The notes: generated from the sequence alone by a model not told the origin. Shown: positions 6,456-13,115, numbered from the stretch's first letter. The stretch: DNA of 13,115 nt from Nitrosopumilales archaeon (GCA_009665115.1 WJXE01000030.1:1-13115); one strand, 5' to 3'. Made by a program: numbers and translations.

Positions 6456-7196
6456 ATGAATAAACCCATAAGATGCTCGATGCAGCTGTCTCGAGTCTGG
6501 GCGCACTGGATAGTGAAAATTAGGTCATTTGAATTTATGATATTAGCAATTGCATTTGTTTGCCTTTCAGCTATGGTTGCATCTGGATTAACTACTAGTT
6601 TTGACAAAATTATAAACGCACACGTGAAGGATGTTCAAGGAAATGAGAAGCTGGATATTCTGATGATAGCCATTACGTCGTTGGGCGATCTCTCTACCTT
6701 AGTTATCATCGGGATCATCCTTACCATTATTCGTCGAACCAGAAAAGTGGGGCTCATTTTCTTGATAAGCATCGTATTCATAGCGATTTCAATAATCTAC
6801 CTAAAGCCTGTGATTGGTAGGCAAGCCCCTCCAAATGACTTTCAAACGTCTTTGGTTTTTCCTAAATACTTTGTACTAGAAGACGATAGTGTGGCACCAT
6901 TCGCACGCGGCGATTCGTATCCTTCTAATCATGTTGCAATCGCAACCGCCTTCGCTTTTGTCGTGGGCTTTCAAATTAATAAAAAATCCAGAATCGGCGG
7001 TTTATTAATATGGTGTTTTCCAGTGCTGATTGGCATCACTAAATTATACTTGATGCAACATTATCTCACCGACATAATTGGTGGTTTCCTCTTGGGATTG
7101 ATTATTTCTATAATAACGAGCAATGTGATGCATCTTGATCAGCCGTTTCTGATGTCTAGATTTAAAGGAAAAGAGGATATGGATACCCAGCGGTAG
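6456..7196 (+). CDS. PAP2-superfamily membrane phosphatase-like protein
   Basis: A 246-residue integral membrane protein of the PAP2 family, whose members remove phosphate from membrane lipids such as polyprenyl pyrophosphate. Hydrophobic segments are seen at about 26-45, 68-92, 98-116, 160-174, 181-195 and 205-222, the usual six-helix layout. The three PAP2 motifs are recognisable but altered. The first, K117 in KPVIGRQAP, has Ala124 where the K-x6-R-P consensus has Arg. The second is PSNH (156-159) rather than PSGH. In the third, TKLYLMQHYLTD, Thr195-Lys196 replaces Ser-Arg, while catalytic His202 and Asp206 remain. Both histidines of the phosphate-transfer pair (159, 202) are present, so activity is possible but not certain. 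ATG 6456 is the first start. The gene is convergent with nadE. Substrate is unknown; a role in recycling the lipid carrier of the envelope glycosylation system is only a guess. Confidence 0.82.
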   Translation: MNKPIRCSMQLSRVWAHWIVKIRSFEFMILAIAFVCLSAMVASGLTTSFDKIINAHVKDVQGNEKLDILMIAITSLGDLSTLVIIGIILTIIRRTRKVGLIFLISIVFIAISIIYLKPVIGRQAPPNDFQTSLVFPKYFVLEDDSVAPFARGDSYPSNHVAIATAFAFVVGFQINKKSRIGGLLIWCFPVLIGITKLYLMQHYLTDIIGGFLLGLIISIITSNVMHLDQPFLMSRFKGKEDMDTQR

Positions 7197-7359
7197 CTAA
7201 AGACGGGCCTGACTCCGATTCAACTATAGTATGCATACATGCAACCCCATGAAAATGCCAGTCTTTGAAACAATAACGGTTGACAAATGACACAACATAG
7301 AGCAATTAATGATTCTTGACTGACGATCCTGTTACAAAGCGTTTACAGATCAATTAATT
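7197..7359. other. Convergent intergenic region with nested inverted repeats
   Basis: 163 bases between the ends of the PAP2 gene and nadE. Long-range arms AAAGACGGGC (7199-7208) and GCCAGTCTTT (7257-7266) match at 9 of 10 positions and enclose a small perfect hairpin TGCAT-AC-ATGCA (7232-7243). It could help end transcription from both sides, but there is no long T tract and no known RNA was recognised. Confidence 0.35.
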
Positions 7360-8112
7360 TTATATCTTACAGACCGGAGGCAAAGACTGCTTATGTTTAT
7401 TTTTTTCGACGAGCTTTGTCACCTTTTGTACCTTTTCATCGCTGAATTTTGTAAGTTGAGATTTATTTCTTTTCAAATCTCTAAGTATATCATCTATCTC
7501 TTCATAAGTTAATCCTATCTCGGCTTCCGCTGTTTGTCCTTTCCATAAGCCGGGGCTGCTTTTTTTCTCCAGTATGTTGTTTGGAATATGTATATATCTT
7601 CCCATTTCTCTAACCTCTGTTTTATACAAGCCTCCTATTGGAAGGATGTCGGCGGCACCATCGCCATACTTGGTAAAATATCCTAATTCTAATTCACTTC
7701 TATCAGAAGTTCCCATCACAATTAGCTTTCTTATTGCGGCATAATAGTAAAGTATACACATTCTCAGCCTTACTGCAAGATTCCCTTGGGCGACCTTGTT
7801 TGAAGGGAGTTGTCTTATCAAGTTGTCTTTAGCAGAACCGATTTCGATCAACTTATGAGTTATCTTCAAATCCTTCGCCAAACCTGCAGCATCTTTTCTT
7901 TCGCGCGGATGTGGAATTGTTTTGGAATCGGGCAAAATTAGCCCGAACACTCGAGAAGGCCCTAGAGCTTTGACAGCCAATACTGCGGCAACTGAAGAGT
8001 CGACTCCACCACTAAGTCCAATGACAACACCCTCGGACTTGCGCTGTTTAACCTCGCGAACAATGAAATCGGTAATGATTTTAGAAGCTTTAGATGGTTG
8101 CATGGTTTCCAT
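7360..8112 (-). CDS. nadE: NH3-dependent NAD+ synthetase
   Basis: This enzyme amidates deamido-NAD to NAD in the last step of NAD synthesis, using ATP and ammonia. The 250-residue protein is a synthetase domain alone, without the nitrilase-type glutaminase domain of longer NadE proteins, so it should use free ammonia. Visible are the PP-loop SGGVDSS (34-40), QGNLAVRLRMCILYYYA (109-125), GTSDRSELELGYFTKYGDG (134-152) contacting ATP and substrate, IGGLYKTEVREM (159-170), and SSPGLWKGQTAEAEIG (185-200). All are in the family order and length. The start is ATG 8110-8112; a second in-frame ATG at 8101-8103 would drop three residues and cannot be excluded. It is divergent from citrate synthase and convergent with the PAP2 gene, so it forms its own transcription unit. 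Confidence 0.95.
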   Translation of the reverse strand: METMQPSKASKIITDFIVREVKQRKSEGVVIGLSGGVDSSVAAVLAVKALGPSRVFGLILPDSKTIPHPRERKDAAGLAKDLKITHKLIEIGSAKDNLIRQLPSNKVAQGNLAVRLRMCILYYYAAIRKLIVMGTSDRSELELGYFTKYGDGAADILPIGGLYKTEVREMGRYIHIPNNILEKKSSPGLWKGQTAEAEIGLTYEEIDDILRDLKRNKSQLTKFSDEKVQKVTKLVEKNKHKQSLPPVCKI

Positions 8113-8120
8113 AACAGGTG

Positions 8121-8140
8121 ATAATTATTTAATTATATTG
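8121..8140 (-). promoter_or_regulatory. TATA box of nadE with AT-only inverted repeat
   Basis: CAATATAATT (8131-8140, minus strand) lies 24-28 bases before ATG 8112. It overlaps a perfect inverted repeat ATAATTA-TT-TAATTAT (8121-8136). Because the repeat is all A and T, it may be compositional rather than an operator. Confidence 0.45.
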
Positions 8141-8255
8141 GGAATTTTGGCTCTAGTTTGTTCTTCTATTTTCATCTGATCTAATTTGATAAAACGTCTC
8201 GAAAAGAAAGGAAAATAAAAATGGGTAAACTTCCAACGCACGGCTCACAACATTA

Positions 8256-8265
8256 ATTTAAATAC
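8256..8265 (+). promoter_or_regulatory. TATA box of citrate synthase (leaderless)
   Basis: ATTTAAATAC centred 28 bases before ATG 8288, with no Shine-Dalgarno, predicting transcription starting within a few bases of the start codon. Confidence 0.55.
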
Positions 8266-8270
8266 AAACT

Positions 8271-8290
8271 TGTAGAACTACATCTAGATG
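8271..8290 (+). promoter_or_regulatory. Overlapping palindromes at the citrate synthase start site
   Basis: TGTAG-AA-CTACA (8271-8282) overlaps the perfect 10-base palindrome CATCTAGATG (8281-8290), whose last three bases are the start codon. Together they cover the gap between TATA box and ATG, where an archaeal repressor would block polymerase. Each arm is only 5 bases, so chance is a real alternative. Confidence 0.3.
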
Positions 8291-9469
8291 GATACTAGAA
8301 ATATCGGCTTGAGAAATATAGAGGTTGCTGATACAAAGATCAGTTCCATAGACGGCGAAAACGGCAAACTAATCTATCGCGGATATGATATTTTGGATCT
8401 GGTAAACCATTCTACCTTTGAAGAAACAGCCTACCTGCTCTTGTTTGGAGAGCTCCCAAGCACAAGAAGCTTGGCAGATTTTTCTCGTCGACTTAGGGAA
8501 GCTCGTAGTCTACCAGAACCTACTATCAAAACTCTGATGACTCGGCATACGCGAGCACGTCCTATGGATGCGCTGCAGTCATCTATTTCCGAGCTTCCTG
8601 ACTACGACATAAATATGGATGATGATTTGAAGGAAGCTAATATCGAAAGAGCAATTGTTCTCATGTCAAAGATTCCGACAATTGTTGCGGCGTGGGATCG
8701 GATTCGAAAAGGGTTGCAGGTTGTCGATCCAAGAGGGGAAGGATCACACGCGGCGAATTTTCTGTATATGTTGCGCGGTAAAGATGCTAACGAGGAAGAA
8801 TCGAAGATATTCGATATCTGTCTTATATTGCATGCCGAACATAGTTTCAACGCATCCACTTTTGCAGCCAGAGAAATAGCCTCCACTAGAGCTCATATGT
8901 ATGCGTCGATCGGCGGGGCAGTTGGTGCTTTGTCTGGTGAACTACACGGTGGTGCAAATATTCAGGTTATGAAAATGCTACTTGAAATAGGGGACCCAAA
9001 TAAGGCAGAAGAGTGGGTGGAGGATAAATTAGAACGAGGTGGAAGAGTCATGGGTATGGGACATGCAGTATACAAGACCACCGACCCTAGAGCAGATGTC
9101 CTTTCAAGTTTGTCCCGAATCGTGGCTCATCAAACGGGTACAACGTGGTTCGAAATTACAGAACGTGTCGAGAAAGCAACCAAGAAGTATATGCTTGAAC
9201 ACCATAAACAACCAATATATCCAAATGTCGACCTCTATAGCGCATCCTTATACTACAGCATGGGTATCCCAATGGATCTTAATACTCCAATATTCGCGAT
9301 TTCAAGGATCTCCGGCTGGTGCGCTCATGTTATTGAAGAAAAGTTTGCAGAGGCTGCTCCGAAGCCTGCTCTTTATCGGCCGAAGGCCCTATATGTCGGC
9401 AGGTATTGCGGCCCCATGGGATGTGAATATATTCCCATCGATAATCGAGCAAAGGAGCTAGATGCTTAA
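8288..9469 (+). CDS. gltA: Citrate synthase
   Basis: It condenses acetyl-CoA with oxaloacetate to give citrate, the entry to the TCA cycle; in autotrophic Thaumarchaeota the cycle mainly supplies biosynthetic precursors. The 393-residue length fits the archaeal/Gram-positive dimeric type. Motifs seen are GKLIYRGYDI (26-35) near the N-terminus, LHAEHSFNAST (181-191), catalytic His220 in GELHGGAN, oxaloacetate-binding His259 in GMGHAVYKTTDPRA, catalytic Asp315 in YPNVDLYSASLYY, and Arg340 in ISRISGWCAH. All key residues are present. 2-methylcitrate synthases share these motifs, so propionyl-CoA as an alternative substrate cannot be ruled out, although nothing nearby (prpB or prpD) suggests that. 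ATG 8288 fits the TATA box spacing. The gene appears monocistronic: 137 bases and a separate promoter precede the next gene. Confidence 0.93.
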   Translation: MDTRNIGLRNIEVADTKISSIDGENGKLIYRGYDILDLVNHSTFEETAYLLLFGELPSTRSLADFSRRLREARSLPEPTIKTLMTRHTRARPMDALQSSISELPDYDINMDDDLKEANIERAIVLMSKIPTIVAAWDRIRKGLQVVDPRGEGSHAANFLYMLRGKDANEEESKIFDICLILHAEHSFNASTFAAREIASTRAHMYASIGGAVGALSGELHGGANIQVMKMLLEIGDPNKAEEWVEDKLERGGRVMGMGHAVYKTTDPRADVLSSLSRIVAHQTGTTWFEITERVEKATKKYMLEHHKQPIYPNVDLYSASLYYSMGIPMDLNTPIFAISRISGWCAHVIEEKFAEAAPKPALYRPKALYVGRYCGPMGCEYIPIDNRAKELDA

Positions 9470-9573
9470 CTTATCCAATCACAATAATATCGATAATAAC
9501 AATGATAATAATGACTCTTAAATAACGCTTATGATATTAGTGAATCATATCTCTACTTTCACCAGAACATGAC

Positions 9574-9581
9574 TTTTAAAT
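9574..9581 (+). promoter_or_regulatory. TATA box of the PUA-domain gene
   Basis: TTTTAAAT centred about 30 bases before TTG 9607 and 42 before ATG 9619, so transcription should start near 9603. The rest of the 137-base gap is AT-rich, with a repeated GATAATAA (9492-9499, 9504-9511) and a hairpin TATGAT/ATCATA (9530-9549). Confidence 0.45.
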
Positions 9582-9606
9582 CTACATACATTCTAGATCA
9601 ACAGAT

Positions 9607-10089
9607 TTGAAAATATCTATGCTGTCCAAAACAGAGAGTGCCGTTTTAATGGATCTAATTAGAGAAAAGTGGCCCGAAGATGTTATCCCAAAAATTAAGA
9701 CCTTCAAGGTATATCAGGTCGATGAAGGCAAATTTTTACTACAGGCTGAGAATTTTTTCGCAATTCAAACGCGTGAATCTGTGATCTTACCATTTCTGGG
9801 CAAACCTGATCTGCTAGACCACTTCCCTTCCGTTTATGTAGATATGGGTGCCATCAAATTCGTTTGCAACGGAGCTAAAGTGATGAGACCAGGAATAACA
9901 AGTTTTGACAATTTTAAGAAAGATGGGATTGTTACTGTCAAAGATCAGACTTACAAGAAGGGGTTGGCTGTAGGCCTAGCTCTTGAAGATAGCGAAATTG
10001 CTGCCTCTATGTCAAACGGATATGTGATAGACAATTTGCATTACATTAGTGATAAATTCTGGGAGGCTTACAAGTCGATTGCACAGTAG
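9607..10089 (+). CDS. DUF1947/PUA-domain RNA-binding protein (MCT-1/Tma20-like)
   Basis: A 160-residue cytoplasmic protein of the archaeal family related to eukaryotic MCT-1/Tma20 and the N-terminal half of eIF2D, which binds RNA and is tied to translation initiation or ribosome recycling. The N-terminal part (1-70) has the family opening LSKTESAVLMDLIREKWP and a beta-rich stretch. The PUA domain spans about 76-154: VYVDMGAIKFVCNGAKVMRPG, then GIVTVKDQTYKKGLAVGLAL. The start is uncertain: TTG 9607 gives MKISMLSK, while ATG 9619 begins at MLSK. The predicted mRNA start near 9603 permits either; TTG is kept because the extra residues look like family N-termini. The 79-residue unknown follows 27 bases later on the same strand and may be co-transcribed. 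Confidence 0.85.
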   Translation: MKISMLSKTESAVLMDLIREKWPEDVIPKIKTFKVYQVDEGKFLLQAENFFAIQTRESVILPFLGKPDLLDHFPSVYVDMGAIKFVCNGAKVMRPGITSFDNFKKDGIVTVKDQTYKKGLAVGLALEDSEIAASMSNGYVIDNLHYISDKFWEAYKSIAQ

Positions 10090-10116
10090 TTCAGTAATAA
10101 CTTTTGAAGACTAGTT

Positions 10117-10356
10117 GTGGGTCGAGTAAGAGATTTGTTTAAACCAAAGGGTCCGTGGCATAATCTCCAATCGCGAGCGACCCCTGCCATAGCTACAACA
10201 GGTATCGAATGGGATGAAACGCACTTAAATGATCATCTAGCCGGATCCGACATTCCAATGGTCTTGGATCGGAGCCGTGCGTTCAATAGGTCCAGACCCG
10301 GCTATATGAAAAAGGACAAGATAGTAATACCAGTGTTACAAGCTCGCGTTAATTAA
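10117..10356 (+). CDS. 79-residue hypothetical protein
   Basis: Not recognised. It starts at GTG 10117, the only upstream option before an in-frame TGA at 10105, with only a weak purine stretch (GAAGA) before it. The protein is basic and polar, with no membrane segment or cysteine. It opens RVRDLFKPKGPWHN, has a tryptophan-acidic patch (GIEWDETHLNDHL), and ends in an arginine-rich then hydrophobic run (DRSRAFNRSRPGY, KKDKIVIPVLQARVN). No comparable frame exists on the other strand, and codon use resembles the neighbours, so it is probably real. It lies 27 bases after the PUA-domain gene, suggesting a shared transcript and possibly a translation-linked or RNA-related role; that is inference. 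Its stop overlaps the end of cofC tail to tail by 8 bases. Confidence 0.6.
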   Translation: MGRVRDLFKPKGPWHNLQSRATPAIATTGIEWDETHLNDHLAGSDIPMVLDRSRAFNRSRPGYMKKDKIVIPVLQARVN

Positions 10357-11023
10357 TGGTTGGATCTGATGCGAGCAGACTAGTTCTCACCTTGGACTTC
10401 AGGTAAGCAACAGGGGGATTTGTTACCCGTTGATTCATAAGAATTTTAATATCTTCAATAGAATCAAGATCTTTCATAATCCTTTGTGATAAAAAAACTT
10501 TGATGGGAATTCCGAATTGTGTAGCTGCTCTTATATGCGCATTAAAGCTATCTTCGTCGTAATGCGTCTTCAGTAATCGTGATGGCTTACGTAGAAGAGC
10601 GTTGGATCCGTCATAGCGTATAGAAGGACTAATAACCAGACATCGCTCTGGTGATTTCGCTTTCCTGCACATCATATTAACATCAGCAGCGGTTAAGAGT
10701 GGGAGATCTACTGGAATTACTATAGTAGCATGTGCTCGGTTTTCGGAACTATAGTCATCCGCTACGGCGATTGCAGCATTCACTCCGCGATCTTTAGCCT
10801 CTTTCAAAAATTTTGCGTCGGTTCTCCTAGCGATTTCCATTGCTCTCTCATCACTTGAAACTACGACTATATTTGATATTGCAGACGACTTTTTTAATAC
10901 GCTAATCGTATTAATAAGTAACAGCTCTGACAATTTTATTCGTTCATTGATACTTAGGACTGCTCCTAGTCTTGATTTACTACTTTCGAACTTCTTGACC
11001 GGTACAAGAGCAAATATTTTCAT
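10349..11023 (-). CDS. cofC: 2-phospho-L-lactate guanylyltransferase (F420 biosynthesis)
   Basis: It activates 2-phospholactate (or a related phospho-acid) with GTP, making the donor used by CofD for coenzyme F420. The 224-residue cytoplasmic protein has a nucleotidyltransferase fold: VPVKKFESSKSRL (7-19) at the N-terminus for nucleotide binding, VVVSSDERAMEIA (53-65), metal-binding IPVDLPLL (103-110), GSNALLRKP (139-147, where many relatives have GTNAL), DSFNAHIRAA (158-167), and LDSIEDI near the end. ATG 11023 lies 2 bases after the cofD stop, so the two are translated from one mRNA with cofD first. The neighbouring cofD is strong support for the assignment. Which phospho-acid it prefers (phospholactate, phosphoenolpyruvate or other) cannot be read from sequence. 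Confidence 0.9.
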   Translation of the reverse strand: MKIFALVPVKKFESSKSRLGAVLSINERIKLSELLLINTISVLKKSSAISNIVVVSSDERAMEIARRTDAKFLKEAKDRGVNAAIAVADDYSSENRAHATIVIPVDLPLLTAADVNMMCRKAKSPERCLVISPSIRYDGSNALLRKPSRLLKTHYDEDSFNAHIRAATQFGIPIKVFLSQRIMKDLDSIEDIKILMNQRVTNPPVAYLKSKVRTSLLASDPTIN

Positions 11024-11025
11024 AA

Positions 11026-11949
11026 TTAGGCAGCCTTCACTTGTGTAAGAAGATAAGATGCGAGCCTGTTTTCATCATCAGAAGTTTTCATCAGAATGTC
11101 TGTTTCGTAGACCTTCATGCCAAGTCTTATTATCCTTCTAGATGAATCTCCATCATTTTTAGAAATAACAAACTTGGTTACGAATTCAGAATAATGTTTT
11201 GCTACCCCAAAAGGAGATGTATTTAATTTCACCGCTTCCATGTACTTTACGGCGGGTCCGCTTATTGCGCTGTTCCCAATTAGCGGTGAAACTGCAACGA
11301 TTTTTTCTCTCTCTGCAACAAGAGCTTTTTTGAACCCCCTGATGGCCAGAATCGGGCCGATACTCGATATGGGATTTGCAGGCGCTATAACGATTAACTT
11401 GGACTGTCTTATAGCCTGGATCACTTTTGGGTTAATTCTGGCCCTCTCTGCACCTTCATACCTGATACTTACAACTGGTGGTTGAGCCCGATGCTTTACC
11501 CAGAATTCTTGGATGTGCATCTCACCCCTGTCGGTCAAGACTTTTGTCTCAACCGGATCATCTGTTGCAGGAATAATTATTGATGAGACCGCATACTTGT
11601 CTCTCATCCGTTCTGTAATATAGGACAGACTTTTTCCACTCTTCAGCATGTTTGTGCGTAAGAGATGCATGGCAAGGTCCTTGTCTCCTAGCTTAAACCA
11701 AGTTTGCTCGCCGAGCATCTCCATTTGACGAAGACATTCAAATGAATCATTTTTTATGCCCCAACCTTGTCTAAGATCAAGTATTTTAGCCAATCCATAA
11801 ATCACCGTATCGATATCTGGGCAAATATAAAGGCCGTAAAGCCAAATATTGTCCGCGACATTTGAGACTACTGTTATATCGCTGAATTGCGAGGCTAGGC
11901 CACGAATTAACTTAATGGAACCAGTTCCCCCTGCGAGAACGGTGATCAT
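11026..11949 (-). CDS. cofD: 2-phospho-L-lactate transferase (F420 biosynthesis)
   Basis: It transfers the phospholactyl group from the CofC product to 7,8-didemethyl-8-hydroxy-5-deazariboflavin (FO), giving F420-0. With the ATG at 11947-11949 the protein has 307 residues, normal for CofD, and begins with the canonical MITVLAGGTGS. Other family features are VVSNVADNIWLYGLYICPDI (27-46), which binds FO and phosphate, WFKLGDKDLAMHLLRTN (84-100), and a C-terminal IAPANPISSIGPILAI for nucleotide contact. The frame is open to an ATG at 11997, but that 16-residue extension is unlike the family and contains the TATA box, so it is rejected. It is first in the cofD-cofC operon. FO synthase and CofE genes are not in the window. 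A perfect 8-bp inverted repeat spans the start codon. Confidence 0.92.
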   Translation of the reverse strand: MITVLAGGTGSIKLIRGLASQFSDITVVSNVADNIWLYGLYICPDIDTVIYGLAKILDLRQGWGIKNDSFECLRQMEMLGEQTWFKLGDKDLAMHLLRTNMLKSGKSLSYITERMRDKYAVSSIIIPATDDPVETKVLTDRGEMHIQEFWVKHRAQPPVVSIRYEGAERARINPKVIQAIRQSKLIVIAPANPISSIGPILAIRGFKKALVAEREKIVAVSPLIGNSAISGPAVKYMEAVKLNTSPFGVAKHYSEFVTKFVISKNDGDSSRRIIRLGMKVYETDILMKTSDDENRLASYLLTQVKAA

Positions 11950-11966
11950 GGCTAACGTGCCATGAT
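11945..11966 (-). promoter_or_regulatory. Perfect inverted repeat over the cofD start: candidate operator or mRNA hairpin
   Basis: Arms ATCATGGC (11945-11952) and GCCATGAT (11959-11966) are separated by 6 bases. The centre (about 11955) coincides with the transcription start predicted from the TATA box, and the lower arm contains the cofD ATG. A protein bound here would block initiation; if transcribed in full, it would hide the start codon in a stem. Confidence 0.45.
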
Positions 11967-11977
11967 TCAGTACATAA

Positions 11978-11987
11978 TGTATAATTT
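11978..11987 (-). promoter_or_regulatory. TATA box of the cofD-cofC operon
   Basis: AAATTATACA on the minus strand, about 33 bases before ATG 11949, predicting a start near 11956. Its location inside the longer open frame is the best evidence for the shorter cofD start. Confidence 0.5.
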
Positions 11988-12117
11988 TCGGATACATTGC
12001 GGAAAACCGAAGGTTATGTGGAACTGGGATTCACAGATTTACTAAGAAGCCACAGTATCATGTGCATTGGCAATCAAAGATGGTTGGGAATGTAAAGAGA
12101 ACATGCAATCAATAAGG

Positions 12118-12126
12118 ATTATAAAC
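12118..12126 (+). promoter_or_regulatory. TATA box of the secreted protein gene (leaderless GTG)
   Basis: ATTATAAAC centred 27 bases before GTG 12149, so the mRNA should begin at or next to that codon. The nearby ATG at 12135 is in another frame and stops after five codons. Confidence 0.5.
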
Positions 12127-12148
12127 AGGACACCATGAGACTTGTTGT

Positions 12149-13115
12149 GTGAACATTAGTGCAGTTCTGCTAGCCTGCATTATCTCAACAATTTTAGTTA
12201 CAGGTCTTATAAGTCATGCATTCGCTGTGCAACTCACAGCGTTTCTTTCGCCTCAGGCCAATAGTGCGCAACCTGATCTTACGGCCGTAAGATTCCTTAC
12301 ATTGAATTACGATCCGGGGAGCGCATTAGCGCAGCAATTTAACGGTAAAGCAGAACATGTGAGATTCACGCTTAACGGAACTGCTGGGGGAATGAGTCAG
12401 TTGATATCAACATACAACCAAGCTATTGCAAGTGAGAAGCAGAGCCCGGTCCGATTCAACAATGCAACTTTACAATATGAGGGAGATCTTATAGGTGAGC
12501 CTAACCAACTTCTGATCTCTTACAAAGTGGATCTTAAACCATATATGTCCAACTATGTTTTACAGGCGAATGGAACCCAAGGATCAGTCATTGATTTAGA
12601 TTGGAGGAGTGTATCAGTTAACCAGCCCTTAATAGTCGATACGCCGAAGTACGGGAAAGTCAATGTTAATTATCCGATCGGGTTGTTTCAGGTTACACAT
12701 CCGCAATTGGCGCAACAGCTGTTGAATTCTCCGGCGGCGGCTATCATGCAAGATCCATTATTTAACTTCCAAGCAATCGGACAATCTATGGATAGCTGGC
12801 ACTTCCTCTTTGATCCTACCGGAAGTATCGCGGGTTCCGCTGGCCTATTCAATGCACCGGCCGGGTCCAGAGCCGTTTCGGTATATGCTCTGGGCGAGAG
12901 TAGCCTTAGAGAAGGCACATTTACTGAAACAGTTAAGGATGCTTCTGCAACGATAGGTGGCCAATCAGTCGGCGTTCATGCGTCGACTCCTCCTCCCAGT
13001 GCACAGATTCAGATTCCTGGATTCTCTAGGACAGAAAAAACAAGCACCGGTGAGGTTGCTTTAGTGACCACACAAGCACCTCAAGGAACGGTTACTGCTA
13101 CAGGAGGGTTTCCCC
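12149..13115 (+). CDS. Large secreted/surface protein (C-terminus outside window)
   Basis: Not assigned to a named family. 322 residues are visible and the frame is open at the window end. The start is GTG 12149: the frame has a stop at 12122-12124 and no other start codon between, and the TATA spacing fits. It has a signal peptide of about 26 residues (NISAVLLACIISTILVTGLI, then SHAFA before the likely cleavage). The mature part is rich in Asn, Gln, Ser, Thr and Ala with few charged residues and has several N-x-S/T sites, as expected for an exported beta-rich protein. No repeats, catalytic motif or metal site were recognised. A late Pro/Ser-rich stretch (STPPPSAQIQIPGF, near residues 285-300) may be a linker. 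By analogy with other archaeal exported proteins a C-terminal membrane anchor may follow beyond the edge. It is divergent from cofD and is the first gene of its own unit. Confidence 0.72.
   Translation, partial: MNISAVLLACIISTILVTGLISHAFAVQLTAFLSPQANSAQPDLTAVRFLTLNYDPGSALAQQFNGKAEHVRFTLNGTAGGMSQLISTYNQAIASEKQSPVRFNNATLQYEGDLIGEPNQLLISYKVDLKPYMSNYVLQANGTQGSVIDLDWRSVSVNQPLIVDTPKYGKVNVNYPIGLFQVTHPQLAQQLLNSPAAAIMQDPLFNFQAIGQSMDSWHFLFDPTGSIAGSAGLFNAPAGSRAVSVYALGESSLREGTFTETVKDASATIGGQSVGVHASTPPPSAQIQIPGFSRTEKTSTGEVALVTTQAPQGTVTATGGFP

Noticed and set aside
8221..8256. 11-codon mini-ORF with an AAAGGA stretch upstream, before citrate synthase
   Set aside because: It ends at the citrate synthase TATA box, upstream of the predicted mRNA start, and is too short to support as a gene.
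11950..11997. 16-residue N-terminal extension of cofD from the ATG at 11997
   Set aside because: It is unlike CofD N-termini, and the TATA box lies inside it, so it would not be transcribed.
12688..12918. 76-residue open frame on the minus strand
   Set aside because: It is antisense to the secreted protein gene, with no promoter or motif.

Overview
The window looks like chromosomal DNA from an archaeon, most likely a soil-type member of the Thaumarchaeota (Nitrososphaerota). The basis is an archaeal-type aspartyl-tRNA synthetase, an archaeal NusA-like zinc/KH protein, an ammonia-dependent NAD synthetase, a DUF1947/PUA RNA-binding protein and the coenzyme F420 genes cofC and cofD. In addition, almost every transcription unit has an archaeal TATA box about 24-33 bases before its start codon with no Shine-Dalgarno sequence, which suggests mostly leaderless mRNAs. 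Species cannot be fixed from sequence reading alone. No tRNA, rRNA, insertion sequence or CRISPR array was seen.

Layout. 1-1714 (minus): a nusA-like gene followed by aspS, which runs off the left edge, from one promoter. 1821-3011 (minus): a membrane-anchored, probably glycosylated surface protein with a SpaA-like beta-sandwich. 3182-4147 (plus): an orphan dipeptide/oligopeptide-type ABC ATPase, ending 8 bases from a convergent gene for an 80-residue Cys/His-rich protein (4156-4398, minus). 4583-6252 (plus): a cysteine desulfurase and Fe-S scaffold pair (sufS-sufU) overlapping by ATGA. 6456-7196 (plus): a PAP2-superfamily membrane protein with altered active-site motifs, convergent with nadE (7360-8112, minus). 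8288-9469 (plus): citrate synthase. 9607-10356 (plus): a PUA-domain protein and a 79-residue unknown. 10349-11949 (minus): cofD-cofC. 12149-13115 (plus): the first 322 residues of a large secreted protein, cut by the window edge.

Working together: most of this is housekeeping (translation, Fe-S cluster assembly, NAD and F420 cofactors, TCA entry) interspersed with envelope genes. SufS and SufU supply sulfur and assemble Fe-S clusters. CofC and CofD perform consecutive steps in making the F420 core. NadE completes NAD. There is no obvious defence island or mobile element. The less ordinary items are the SpaA-like surface protein, the PHD-like spacing of the small Cys/His protein, the PAP2 protein with substituted phosphate-binding residues, the short IscU-length SufU, and inverted repeats placed over promoters or start sites, best developed at cofD (8-bp perfect arms over the predicted transcription start) and at nusA-aspS (18-bp near-palindrome over the TATA box).
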